A DNA stretch of 33,806 nucleotides. Origin: Cochliopodium minus (taxonomy: Eukaryota; Discosea; Himatismenida; Cochliopodiidae). Each line of letters opens with the position of its first letter. Position 1 is the first letter of the stretch. The stretch spans positions 44,966 to 78,771 of the forward strand of contig JAMYWO010000169.1 in NCBI GenBank assembly GCA_024220525.1, given 5' to 3'. Positions 1 through 10,700 of this stretch are shown here, one piece after another. The position numbers were made by a program, and so were the translations under genes. The notes under the pieces are model-generated. The model did not search any database. It was not told where the DNA came from and worked only from the letters and a program-made list of their open reading frames with translations.

Positions 1-938
1 AAAAAAAAACCTCCTTGAATTTTTGATCTTTCAATTACACTAACAACAAAATCGTCCAAGTCTTGTTTTCTAGGTCTTGAGTGATAAATGAAATTTACTG
101 AATCTGTTTTAAGAGGATCATAATGAAACTTAAGATCATGAGGTAAGTGCTTGATTTTTCTAGATCAAAATTCAAATTGAGATTAAATGAGAAAGAGAAA
201 AAGGATTATTATTTACCTTAAGTAACCAAAATCAATCCATCCATAATATTTAGGATTGAAATCAACTATCTTGTTATCAATTGTGTATTTGATGAAATCA
301 ATCTTTGATTTGGTGAAACAAGTGTACTTTGGGTAATTATACTCTGGACTTAATTTACGATTCCAGCTTATTTTCTTTTTAAACTCTTTATCACCAAGAA
401 TTTTCTCATCTTTTTTCAAATAAGACCAAGATTTAATATTTTTTGTCATGAATTCCTCATTGATTGGAATGATTTTTGTAAAAACACTGATTGAAATTAT
501 AAAAAATTTATAATTCAGAGAAAAAAAATGAATTTCTTTGATATTGATTGGTTACTTCTTATCTCTGGTTTGTTTAACAATTAATTTGATTTCATCCAAA
601 TATCTATCATCCATGTAAATTACCAAAGGAATTCTCATTAAACATAAATTTTGGAACTGGAGAAAATATTTTTCATTTGTTCTATTAAATAATATCCAAT
701 TCTTTCTATCAATATCATAAAAAGCAGTCACGAAACTATAATCTTCATATTTTTTGGAATCATCTTTATTTTTAGTCACTAGAGGTTTATCTTCAATATT
801 TTTTTTTGTATTAACTTCTTTTACTTTCTCATAAGAAATGCATTGTTGTTGTTTATTCATATTGTAATATAAGTTGAATATTTCAAGTATAACTATGAAA
901 AATAAAAGGTAATTAAATTTTGATTGATAATTGTACAT
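1..938 (-). CDS. HtrL/YibB-family protein, copy 1, N-terminal part (cut by window start)
   Basis: Exons read at 938-556, 486-217 and 159-1; the last runs off the window start. The protein starts at ATG 938 with a short N-terminal hydrophobic segment (about residues 8-24), fitting a type II membrane anchor. It then has the family signature VTAFYDIDRKNW, a PLVIYMDDRYLDEI block, YGWIDFGYLR at the end of exon 2, and IQGGFFF at the cut. These blocks match the HtrL/YibB family (PF09612), thought to be glycosyltransferase-like and known from bacterial surface-polysaccharide loci; the enzymatic role here is inference. The missing end is almost certainly the fragment at 26258-26629, whose end overlaps this start by 77 identical bases. 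Joined, exon 3 is 259 nt, as in copy 2, and the whole protein is 351 residues ending in TGA. Family call is good; function is open. Confidence 0.8.
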
Positions 939-1043
939 TTTTATTTTATTTTTTATTTTTTTTTCGAAAATAATGAAAAGGTTTTATTTTAAAATCAGAA
1001 TTGCACTCAAATATCAAATTAAATAAGTTTATTTTTACAATGA

Positions 1044-2358
1044 TTAATCATCAATTTTGATCAAATTATTCATATATAATCCTAGTTTGTTTTTCCTGAA
1101 CAATTGAAAGGCACAAAACCATCCATATTTATCTTGGATAGTATTTTTCCACAACCTCATTACATTATTTTTTTGAGTTAAAAACGCGTATTGCTTTAAT
1201 CATAAAAAAAGTTTTAAAAAAAAAGTTATAAATAAAAATATACAATACTAACCATTACTGCTTGATCATCTACAGCAAGGTCCTTAGAATAAAAATACTC
1301 TATTGCTTCGTAAAACATTTTCCAAAATTCTAATAGAGATTCTTTCTTCCCAAAAAAAAAACCTCCTTGAATCTTGGAAATTTCAATTACACTAACTACC
1401 AAATCGTCCAAATCTTCTTTCTTGGGTCTTAAGTGATAAATGAAATGAACATTTTCTGTTTTAAGAGGATCAAAATGAAATTTAAGATCGTTTGGTAAGT
1501 GCTTTATTTTTCTAGATCAAAATTTAAATTGAGATTAAATGAGAAAGAGAAAGAGAATTATTATTTACCTTATGTAACCAAAATCAATCCATCCATAATA
1601 TTTAGGATTGAAATCAACTATCTTGTTATCAATTGTGTATTTGATGAAATCAATCTTTGATTTCATGAAACATGTATAATCAGGATAATTATACTCTGGC
1701 AACAATGTTCGTCTCCATGTTATTTTTTGCTTGAACTCCAAACTATCAAGGATAGATTTATCCCTTTCAATAAAAGACCATGATTTGATATTATCTATCA
1801 TGAATTCCTCATTTATTGGAATGATCTTTGTAAAAACACTAATCATTTCAAAAAATAATAAAATAATGATTTTCTGTGAATTAATAATTTTTAAAATTAA
1901 AGTTATTTGATTATAATTAGGTTATTTGAGGAGATAATTTACTCATATGCTCTAGTTTGTTTTACTATCTCTTTTATTTTGTCAAGATATCTATCATCTA
2001 TATAAATCACCAAAGGGATTCTCATAATACATAATGTTTGAAATTGTCTAAAGTATTTATCATTTGATTTGTTAAATTTCGACCAATTACTACGATCTAT
2101 ATCATAATAAGCGGTAACGAAAACAAAATCTGTTTCTTCTATTCCCAAAATCTTATTTTTGGAGGGTAATTCATATTTCGTACGTATAATCTTTTTTTCT
2201 TTCTTGCAATCTTCATTCTCATTTGTGTTTGTGTTTAATTTCTTTATTTTTTCTTCAACTAATTCTTTTTTTGGTTTTTTCAACACATTGTACAAGATTA
2301 TTGCTTGCATTAATAGAATAATGAATAGTATAAAGTAAAGTTTATTTCCATAATTCAT
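1044..2358 (-). CDS. HtrL/YibB-family membrane-anchored protein, copy 2 (complete)
   Basis: Four exons: 2358-1943, 1838-1569, 1511-1253 and 1193-1044, total 1,095 nt, 364 residues, ending in TAA. All junctions are GT-AG and the frame closes. An N-terminal hydrophobic stretch (about residues 7-26) suggests a Golgi or ER type II anchor, followed by a lysine/glutamate-rich stem. Family blocks are VTAYYDIDRSNW, PLVIYIDDRYLDKI, YNYPDYTCFMKSKIDF, YGWIDFGYIR, GGFFFGKKES and VDDQAVM. The last exon carries MRLWKNTI and YGWFCAF, also present in copy 1. It is a tandem paralogue of copy 1 in the same orientation; 106 bp separate this stop from the copy 1 start. Exon 1 of the two copies has diverged strongly, while intron 2 and adjoining exon sequence are nearly identical. 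Acceptor specificity cannot be read from sequence. Confidence 0.85.
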
Positions 2359-2468
2359 CTTTATCCTTTTAATTTTTTTTTTTTTGTGAATAAATTTTTG
2401 AAAAGGTTTTTCTTTAGTTAAAAAAAAGAGAAAAAATTAAACACGAATACTCATATCAAATCACTTTT

Positions 2469-3498
2469 ATGAATCAAAATTGGTTCTTTATTCAATGTCA
2501 AGTGTTATATAATTTTTATGTAAGATTATATTTATGCAAATCATGTAAATATAGGTCACCAATAGATTAAGGAATAGAAATAATAAACTAATTCCAATTT
2601 TATAATGCCAACAATTTCTGAAAATATTAATTTTCAAAAAAAAAAAAGCAGAATGATACCTCCAAACAGGATATTTATTGCAAAGATTGTTTTTATTTCC
2701 ATAATCTTTGTGATAAACATCATTTATTTTGCATCTGTAAACACTGTGTTTATATTTTTTTTTGAGTGAAATCAATTTTATTTTTTTGGAATTTTAGTTT
2801 ATCCCCACAAGACCAATAAAAAATTGCAAAAATCTCCACAGTGGATCATTAGCTTTAGGAATACTTGATATTCTTCTATCAATAACATTAGTAGCAAAAT
2901 GGTATTACGATCATAAAAAAGAAAAAAAAGAAGGAGCAACATATTCAGATTTGAAAGAAGGAAATGATGAAGAATTTGAAGTGCAAGAAAACAATAATCT
3001 TGGAATGAAAGATAATATGAATAATAAAAGCAAATGCAAACGAGTATTTTGTTCAGTGAACTTCTATTTGATAATAATAGTGTCAATACTGACATTCATA
3101 ATGCTTATCTTTTCCATCATATCGCATCATTACATCAATTCCACATCCAATAATCTCTCTGGGAAAATCAAGGTGAAGGGATTGCAATCCTCGAAAGGAG
3201 TCACCATCAAAAGGGAACCAAATGGATTGTTACACATTGAAAGTGACAATGAAATAGATCTAATGTTTGCCCAAGGATTTGCAACAGCCCAAGTAAAAAT
3301 TTTTTTTTTGAAAATAAAAAAATAAAAAAAATAAAAAAAAAATTAATATTTTTAAAAAAAGAATAATTTTATAAATGTAAAATAATTATCTTATTAATAT
3401 TTTTTTAAGGACAGACTTTTTGAAATCGATTTTCATAGAAGAATTGGGTTGGGTAGATTGTCTGAGATTGTTGGTGAAGATGGATTATACATTGACAG
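2469..3498 (+). CDS. Penicillin-amidase (S45)-like membrane protein, N-terminal part only
   Basis: The secure part is exon 2798-3292 followed by exon 3410-3498. Their junction reads FAQGFATAQ then DRLFEIDFHRR, IGLGRLSEIVGEDG, the conserved N-terminal segment of penicillin acylase-family Ntn hydrolases. Upstream, IKREPNGLLHIESDNE matches the same family. A transmembrane helix lies just before the domain (VNFYLIIIVSILTFIMLIFS). A second hydrophobic stretch, around LGILDILLSITLVAKW, lies earlier in the exon. Two further upstream exons (2469-2554 and 2652-2736) keep the frame, begin with ATG and add another hydrophobic segment, but are less certain. The gene then enters an intron and is cut at the N at 3564, so the autocatalytic cleavage site and catalytic serine of the beta chain are not in the window. 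The expected product is an amide hydrolase held in a membrane; substrate unknown. Confidence 0.75.
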
Positions 3499-3563
3499 GT
3501 TATCATTTCATTTTGTATTTAATTTCATTTGCTAAAATTTTTTATTTTTTATTTTTTATTTTT

Positions 3564-3564
3564 N
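3564..3564. other. Single-N join (contig boundary)
   Basis: One ambiguous base sits in T/A low-complexity DNA. On its left the plus-strand amidase gene stops inside an intron. On its right a minus-strand lectin-filamin gene is already in mid-body. Two incomplete genes pointing at each other across one N indicate a scaffolding join rather than contiguous DNA. Confidence 0.8.
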
Positions 3565-3681
3565 ATTTAATTCATTTAATTCATTCATTTATAATTAATA
3601 ATTTATTCATTAATTTATAATATTTAATTCTTCAATATTCTTTAATTATAATAATCTTTAATAATTCAGAATTTATTTTAC

Positions 3682-4188
3682 CTGTAACATTTGTATCACT
3701 CATAACAATATTTCCATATTGGTCACTGAAAGAGATTTAAAATTATTCAAAAATAAAAAAATTAATATACAATTTCAATTCATTAATTTTTATTTTATTT
3801 TTATTTTCATTCATTAATTTTTATTTTATTTTCATTCATTTATTTTTATTTTATTTTTGTTTATTAAAATTTATTTATTTGTATTTTATTTTATTTTTAT
3901 ATTTATATTGAAATGATGAATTGGATAGATGTGAAATGAATGTGTTTATGAAAGAAAGTTACAAGAGATGAACTTCAAATTGTTGGTCATCACCAGAAAT
4001 GCCACCATGTAAACCATCACCAGAAGCGGTAGAGTAATTGGAAGAAGCAACAGAAGAAGAAATAGAAATGGAAAAAGGAGATCCCTTTATCCCCTCCCCA
4101 TTCAACAATACCCCTATCTTGTCTCCTTGTGCCACAAAACATTCTATTCTCACCCAATAACTCCCGCTATTTTTTAAAAAAAAAAAAT

Positions 4189-4221
<33 letters not shown>

Positions 4222-6250
4222 TAAAATAATAATAAAAATAAAAATTAAATTTAAAATAAAAATAAATCTTCAAAAAAATTAAAAAAGAAATTAAAAAAGA
4301 AATTATTTTTAAACAAAAAAAAAAAAAAGAAAGAAATCACTTATTATAGTCAGTAACAGAATAGTTAAATTGCTCTTTAGAATCCAAAAAAAGAGATATA
4401 TTAGCACCCCCTTTAAAATAGGATATAAAAAATAAAAAAGAGATTAAAAAGAGTGGGAGAAGAGAATTATCAATTTTTATCAAAAAAAAAAAAAGTGAAA
4501 AAAAAAAGAATTATAAATTTTTTCGAAAAAAAAAGACCAATGATTTCAGAATGGTTATAATTATCATAGGAAGTAATCCAAAAACCATCTTCTACACCTG
4601 CTTCTAATGTTGAAGGTGTTCCCACTGCAAAACTATTTCCTGCATCTACAACTGATCTATAAATGTAACTCCAATCTTTTTTGAAAACAATAAATTAAAA
4701 AAAAATGATTGATGTTTATTGTAATTATTATTTTTTATGAAATTTTTTGAAAATAAAAATTATTTAAAAAAGAAAGAAAATAGAAAATTTTTTTACCAAC
4801 AATGTAATGAGTATCCCCTCCATCAGAACCTTTTTTTTTTGATGAATAAATTTTTAAAAGTTTTTGATAAAGAAAAAATAAATTTTTTTTTTTTTTATTT
4901 TTGAAACCAGTAGAAGAAGTGAAACCAAGGAAAGCAGAACCATCAGAACCAATAACATTGGTGATGTCAACAGTTAGGTTGGTGATGATAGGAGAAGAAA
5001 CATCAGCAAAAGAAATGTTTAATAAAGGTTTTCTATAATTTATTGTCATTTTAAATGGTGTTGATGTTCTCACATTTTGTAAAGGTATAAAACTTCCTAT
5101 CGAATAGGTTTCGTATGCACTGTTTGGTAAATTCCCTTTATTTTTAATTTTTTTGGAAAAAAAAAATTGTATTTTTCCTCTTTAATTATTAGAAATCAAT
5201 ATTTAAAATGCTTTTATTAAATGGTTATTATAATTTTTTTTTTATAATTTTTTTATAATTTCTTTATAATTATTTATTTTTATTTATTTTTTTAAATTTT
5301 TATTAATTTTTATAAGTAATTTATTTTTTTCTATTTTTATTTTACCTCTAGTATGTATGGAAATGTGATTTTTATTAGGATCACCCAAATCTTCATTCAA
5401 ATAAGTATCTATTTCTATTGCAATACTTTTTGGTATTCCTGATGATCCTGTTTATTTTTCATTAATTTAAATTTTATTTAAAAAATTTTCGGAATATTTT
5501 AATATATCTTCTAATAAAATATGGAAATTTTTATTTTTTTAAAAAAAAAGATTTTATAAAATTTACCAGTAGGAGTCCTATCTCCATATCCTAATCCTCC
5601 TCCACTATTTATAAAAATATTATTAAAAAAAAAAAAAAAGGAAATAAAAAAAAATTACTTTGGACCTAGCTCAAAAGAACTCTCATCTTGTATGACAAAT
5701 GTTATTCCACTTTGTCCTCCGTATGTTTCACTGTTTGATTGTAAATCTGTGATTAAAAAAGTAAATTCTGCATCAAATCCATCTATATATACTTCGTCAA
5801 AAAACCTGTTTTTTAAAAAAAGGAAAAATCAAAAATTGTTTTTTTTTTTTTTTGAGGATTTTATATAAAATTCTTTTGAATATTCTAATTGATGATATTA
5901 TATATTTGATTAAAGATTTAAATCTTGGTATTCAAACAAAATATTCCAAAATCAATTTGAATAAGAAAAGAATTTTAAATTTTTGTATATTAAATTATAT
6001 ACCAAATAGATCCGATTTGATTTGTCATATTATTAGTTAATCGAAGATAATTATTTGAAACTAAAGCTCCTCCATTTGGTATCTTTAAAAAGAAGATTTT
6101 AAGGAAAGAGAAAAAATTTTTTTTAAAAAAAAATACCAAATTAACATTCAAATCTTGTTCAAGAAAATTGGTATATGTAAAGTTTCTTGTAATACAATTG
6201 ATAAATCCAATAGATATTAGGATAGTAACAAAATATAAAATTTTCTTCAT
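3682..6250 (-). CDS. Secreted L-type lectin fused to filamin-like repeats (3' end missing)
   Basis: Eleven exons read 6250-6137, 6082-6003, 5805-5659, 5604-5567, 5447-5346, 5135-4908, 4829-4797, 4675-4538, 4410-4341, 4166-3963 and 3725-3682, giving about 399 residues. Residues 1-19 look like a signal peptide ending FINC. An L-type lectin fold follows, with GGALVSNNYLRLT, GFDAEFTFLITD, GGQSGITFVIQD, SIAIEIDTYLN, DPNKNHISIHT and GSAFLGFTSSTGSDGGDTHY, the usual order in legume/bacterial-type lectins. From about residue 270 come filamin-type immunoglobulin repeats: GEGIKGSPFSISI closes one, GDGLHGGISG and DQYGNIVMSD belong to the next. The gene runs into the N at 3564, so repeat number and any membrane anchor are unknown. 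It is probably a surface or secreted carbohydrate-binding protein. The exon chain keeps frame throughout, which supports the model. Confidence 0.8.
3770..3915. repeat. Tandem AT-rich repeat inside an intron of the lectin-filamin gene
   Basis: Imperfect copies of a unit like CATTCATTAATTTTTATTTT recur here, shading into TTTTA runs. It fills most of the 237-nt intron 3726-3962, the longest in this gene. Related ATTCATTTAATTC copies occur beside the N at 3564, which may explain the assembly break. Confidence 0.7.
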
Positions 6251-6747
6251 TTTTTTTTTTTTATTTGAACTAATTTGGGTTTTTTTAATTTGAATTCAGC
6301 ATATTCTCACTCTTACCAGAAACCTATTCGTATAAAAGGGAATGGAATTTGATTAAAAAATGTATTTTCCAAATTGAAAAAATATTTATTTTTTGTCAAA
6401 AATTAAATTTTAATTATTTTTACTTTGTATATCAAAAAAGAAAACAACCCAATCATTCAATCAAAGCCGAAATTTGATCAATTATTTTTTAAAAACAAAT
6501 TAAAAATTGAAGATAATTTCAAAAAATCAAATCTTTTGTTCAAAGCTGGATCTTTAATTTGTGATTAAGCAAAATATTTTATTTTTTTTATTTCAAAATA
6601 TTTTTTTTTATCATCAATATGCTTCCTAAATAAGTGTTGAATTGTTATAATACCACAAATAAAATTCATCAATTAAAATATTATAAAAAAATTATATTCA
6701 AAAAAAATAAAAAAAATCTCTTTCATTTAAATAAATATAAAATATAA
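6251..6747. promoter_or_regulatory. Divergent intergenic region between the lectin-filamin and LIM genes
   Basis: These 497 bases lie between two genes transcribed away from each other, so both promoters should be here. The sequence is A/T-rich with poly-T and poly-A tracts. I see no coding exon, no RNA gene and no convincing specific motif. Confidence 0.5.
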
Positions 6748-7546
6748 ATGGCAAGTAAAAAGGTAAACACCTAATAATTTTAACTTTATATCCTCCTTCA
6801 AATAAATTGAAATTTAAAAAAATAAAACAATATATTTGGGCTTTTTAAAGTATTTACAAATTTTAAATTTAAAATTAGTGTGCTGCATGTACTAAAACTG
6901 TCTATCCTGTTGGTAATAATTTTTCAAAAATAATTTCAACAAAATAAAGAAAAAATTAAAATATTTTAGACAGTTTTGGTTTATTCATTTTTTAAATTTA
7001 AAAACATCAGAACAAGTAAGTGCTGCTGGAGTATTTTTCCATAAAAATTGCTTCAGATGCCAACATCAAGGATGTGGAACTCCTCTTAACTTGAAGAACT
7101 TTAAAGCTCATCAAAATAAGGTATACTGCGCTGTCCATTATCCTGAAGATCATCAAAAAGTTAAAGCAACCCAAGTCACTGATTCTTTGTCCACCAAACA
7201 CGCAGTTAATGCACCAAAGAAGACCAGTGAAGGTCTTTCCCAAGTTCACAAAGGAGATGAACGTTTCCGTAAAGAAGGAGGTGACTTCAAAGTTGAATAT
7301 AATCAAGATAACGTATTCAAAATTTTTCAAACAACAAAATCTTCAATTTAAGAATATAACCTAAAATATTTTTTCAATGATTAGGCATACTCTACCTCTG
7401 GTAACGAAAGTGAAGGAACCACAACCCATGTAGAAAGCGGAGAAGGAGAACAATATGCTGAAGGAGGAGAAGGAGAAGGAGAATATGCAGAGGGAGAATA
7501 TGCTGAAGGTGAATATGCTGAGGGTGAAGGAGAAGGAGAATACTGA
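6748..7546 (+). CDS. Single-LIM-domain protein with an EGEYAEGE-repeat tail
   Basis: Four exons (6748-6762, 6879-6912, 7011-7312, 7385-7546) give 170 residues; the first exon is only five codons. The LIM zinc ligands are C6, C9, H27, C30, C33, C38, C56 and H59. The second finger has four residues between C33 and C38, where LIM domains usually have two. After the domain comes STKHAVNAPKKTSEGLSQVHKGD, a linker of the kind that follows the LIM domain in several amoebal LIM proteins. The tail, from about residue 125, is acidic and made of Gly-Glu-Tyr-Ala repeats ending in EGEY. Such proteins usually bind actin-associated partners; that role is inferred from the family. An AATAAA lies 46 bp after the stop. 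Confidence 0.9.
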
Positions 7547-7591
7547 AAATTGAAACGTTCTCTTTCAAATTTTTTGAAACAATAATTGAAA

Positions 7592-7597
7592 AATAAA
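7592..7597 (+). terminator. Candidate polyadenylation signal of the LIM gene
   Basis: AATAAA 46 bases after the LIM stop codon, inside an A-rich stretch. Such hexamers are common by chance in DNA this AT-rich, so position is the main support. Confidence 0.4.
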
Positions 7598-7793
7598 TAA
7601 TATATAAAAAAAAAAATATTTATTCACTCTTTCTCGAAATTATTGAAACTTTAATGATGTTGAATTTGTTGCCAATTAATATTTTTTTTCTATAAAAGCC
7701 ATCAAAAATATGAACAAATATTTGTTGGCAATTTCTCTCTTTTTTAAAATTTATGCGAAAAAAAAAAAAAAAAAAATTTAAAAGATAAAAAAT

Positions 7794-10700
7794 ATGGAAG
7801 ATATTTTCAATAGAAGAAGAAATGATAACAGATCTTTTTTAAGAGATAGCAGTATTTTTTCTCAAGAACCAAAATATGATCAGGAACAAGAACAAGATCA
7901 AGATTCCTCTTCTGAAGATGAAGATATTAACGATATTTTTTCTCCATCTGATAATCAAGATAACATACAAGAAGAAAAATCAGTAATTCAATTTTTAATA
8001 TGAAATATCCAAAAATATTAACAAAATATCTTTTAGAATTTCAAAGAAGAAATGATTGGTCTCTTGGATGATCATCAAGAATTAATTACAAAAGCAATAA
8101 AACAATGGAATTCTGATCTTTCAAATCTATTTACAATTTCCAAAACTAATTTGCAATCATATATTTTGAAAAATTCTTCATCCCAAAAAAACTTTCAATC
8201 AATTTCAAAAGAAAATCAAATTGCAGAAAAATCTGAAGTAAATTTGGCCAATTTTTAGAAATAACAAGTTAATATTGTTTAATTTTTAGAGAGAAGATAC
8301 AATTGATAATGTACCAATAGTAGTAAGAATGGGAGTATTAACAATGTTTCCATTAATAGAATCACTTGGAGAAATACAAGGATCAAATTATGAGAAATTA
8401 TGTTCTTCAATAATGATAATGTTACAAAATGTACTCCAAGAATTAAAACCTATTGCTCTTTTTACTGAGCCATCTGATTGCATAAACACATTTTTTGATT
8501 GGATAATCACAATGATAGAAAACAAATTTAACTACAAATTAGATTCTCCCTTTAAACTTCAAACTCTTCATACTTTAGTTGCTCTCACCATTTCGAGAGC
8601 TTTTGCTTCTCAAATGGTCAAAACTGCAAATAAACTTTTACTCATTCAAAAAGAAAATGGCTCTCTTTTCAAATTAGATCTGGACTTATCCCCTCTTCTC
8701 GTCCATCTTTTTGAATACCAAAATCAAAAACCTTATCCTTTTTCTCAACTTTCTTTGAAAGGTTTTTTTTTTTCCTAAAAATTTATAATTTTTTTTGTTT
8801 TAAAAAAACTTTAATCTGTTCTTTTTGTTATAATTTTCAAACAAAATTTTCTTAATTACTTTTTCTTTTTACTTTTTTTTTTAAAGAAAAATGGAGTTTA
8901 CAATTATTTCCAACAACAAAGCTGGGAGAGAAAGCAAAAGGAAGTTCAATAGCTAGTGATGGGAACTTTTTGTATCTCATTTATTTCGGTTATCTTTTCA
9001 AAATAGGGACAGGGTTTTCAGAAACAGTGAAAGGGAGGATTTATGTGAAAAAACCTCTTTTCTTTGAAAAAGATGACACGGAATGTTCTCTCATCTACGC
9101 TTCTGGAAAACTTTATTTTTCATCTCTTCATTATCTCAATTTGGAATCAAATGAAAATAAAACAGCCAAACCTTTTAAAGTGGCAGTCGTGGATCCTGTT
9201 TCTCTCAAAATTGAAAATTCTTTCCATCTTCAATATTCCCTTCTTTCTCCTAGTGAAAATGCTTTTATGTTGTCAGATGGTGTTTTCATTTACCTCCTTT
9301 ATCGTAAATCCGAAGAAGATTCTTCCAATAAAGAAGAAGAATTAAAAGAGAAATATCACGAACATTTTTTATTGGACATTTATGATCCTTCTTCTTTGAC
9401 TTCTCCTTCCTCTTCTTTTTCTCCCTTTACTTTTGAAAATAAACAATTTTTCTCCCCTCCTCTTCTTAAATCCATCCAACTCTCTGGTTTAAAAAAAGAA
9501 TCCTCCAAAGATTTTGGTAATTCTCTTTTAAACTATTCCTTATCCATCTTGTTATTTTCAGTATTATTTCAAAATTATTTTAAAATTTAAATTTTATTTT
9601 GATATTTATTTTTTTAAAAATTTCCATTTAAATCAAAATTTTTTTAGAACCTGCATTTTCCTCTTCATCACAATTTGAAAAGAGTTCATTTTACACAAAT
9701 GGAAAATATTTGGTTGCAGTTTTACCTTGCGTTCAAAAAGGAGTACAAAGAGGATTCAAAATGTTCACATTACCAGAGGGTTCTTTTTATTGTGAAATGA
9801 CAAATTCAGTGAATGAAACTTTTCTTTCTTCTTCTTATGACATTCAAAACAATCTCATTTGGTCTTTTGAAGAAAATGACACTGAAATTCAATGTTGGAA
9901 TAACTTGGGAGATCATTGTGGAAGCTTCTCTTCTCCTTCCTCTTCCTCCTCCTCCTCCTCTTCTTCAGTTGTTTCATTGCCATGGTCTCCTCATCCTTTT
10001 TCTTCTCTATTCATCATGAATCTTTTCAATTTTCCTCTCTTTCTTTCTTTTTCTTCTACTTTCTCCTCTGAAAGTAATATAAATAGTATTAACAATAACA
10101 ATAAAAACAAACGTAATCTTAATAATGATAATAATAATAATAATCTTAATAATAATAATAATAATAATGATAATAATAATAATAAAAATAATAATAATAA
10201 TAATAAGAATGACAAGAATAATTATAAAAAAACAACAGAGGGAGAAAAGTATTCACCACTAGAAATAGGATGTATGCTCATTCTGAACATGGATAGAATA
10301 GCAAGCCAACATCCTTTTTATTATGATGTAGCAATCGTAGAAAGTGAAACGGGAGAAGGAGAAGAAGAGATGTTGAAAGAACAATTTTATTTGGAACCTT
10401 CTCTCCTTTTGTTTTCTCAATTATTAGATTTCTTTAATTTAATTCCCTCTTTAATTCCTTCTTCTAATCAATATCTTTACCTCTTTCTTTCTGCTTTACG
10501 TATCATAAAAGTAAATGTTTACCATCTTTTAAAACATACCAAAAAAGAGAAAATTAAAAAAGAAGATTTTCTTTCTTTAAAACTTTTCCTTCTTTCCCTC
10601 CTTTCTTCTCCACAATTATGTGAAGATGAAAAACTGGATCATCAAGTTAAATTGGAAGCTTCACGTGTCCTAGTGACTGGTTCTTTTCTTTTTTTCACCC

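Noticed and set aside
2488-3095. Minus-strand open frames over the amidase 5' exons
   Set aside because: The plus strand carries a recognisable penicillin-amidase segment with frame-consistent exons; the minus frames are hydrophobic shadows.
5852-6040. Plus-strand 62-codon frame in the lectin gene region
   Set aside because: Lies across an intron and an exon of the minus-strand lectin gene and has no features.
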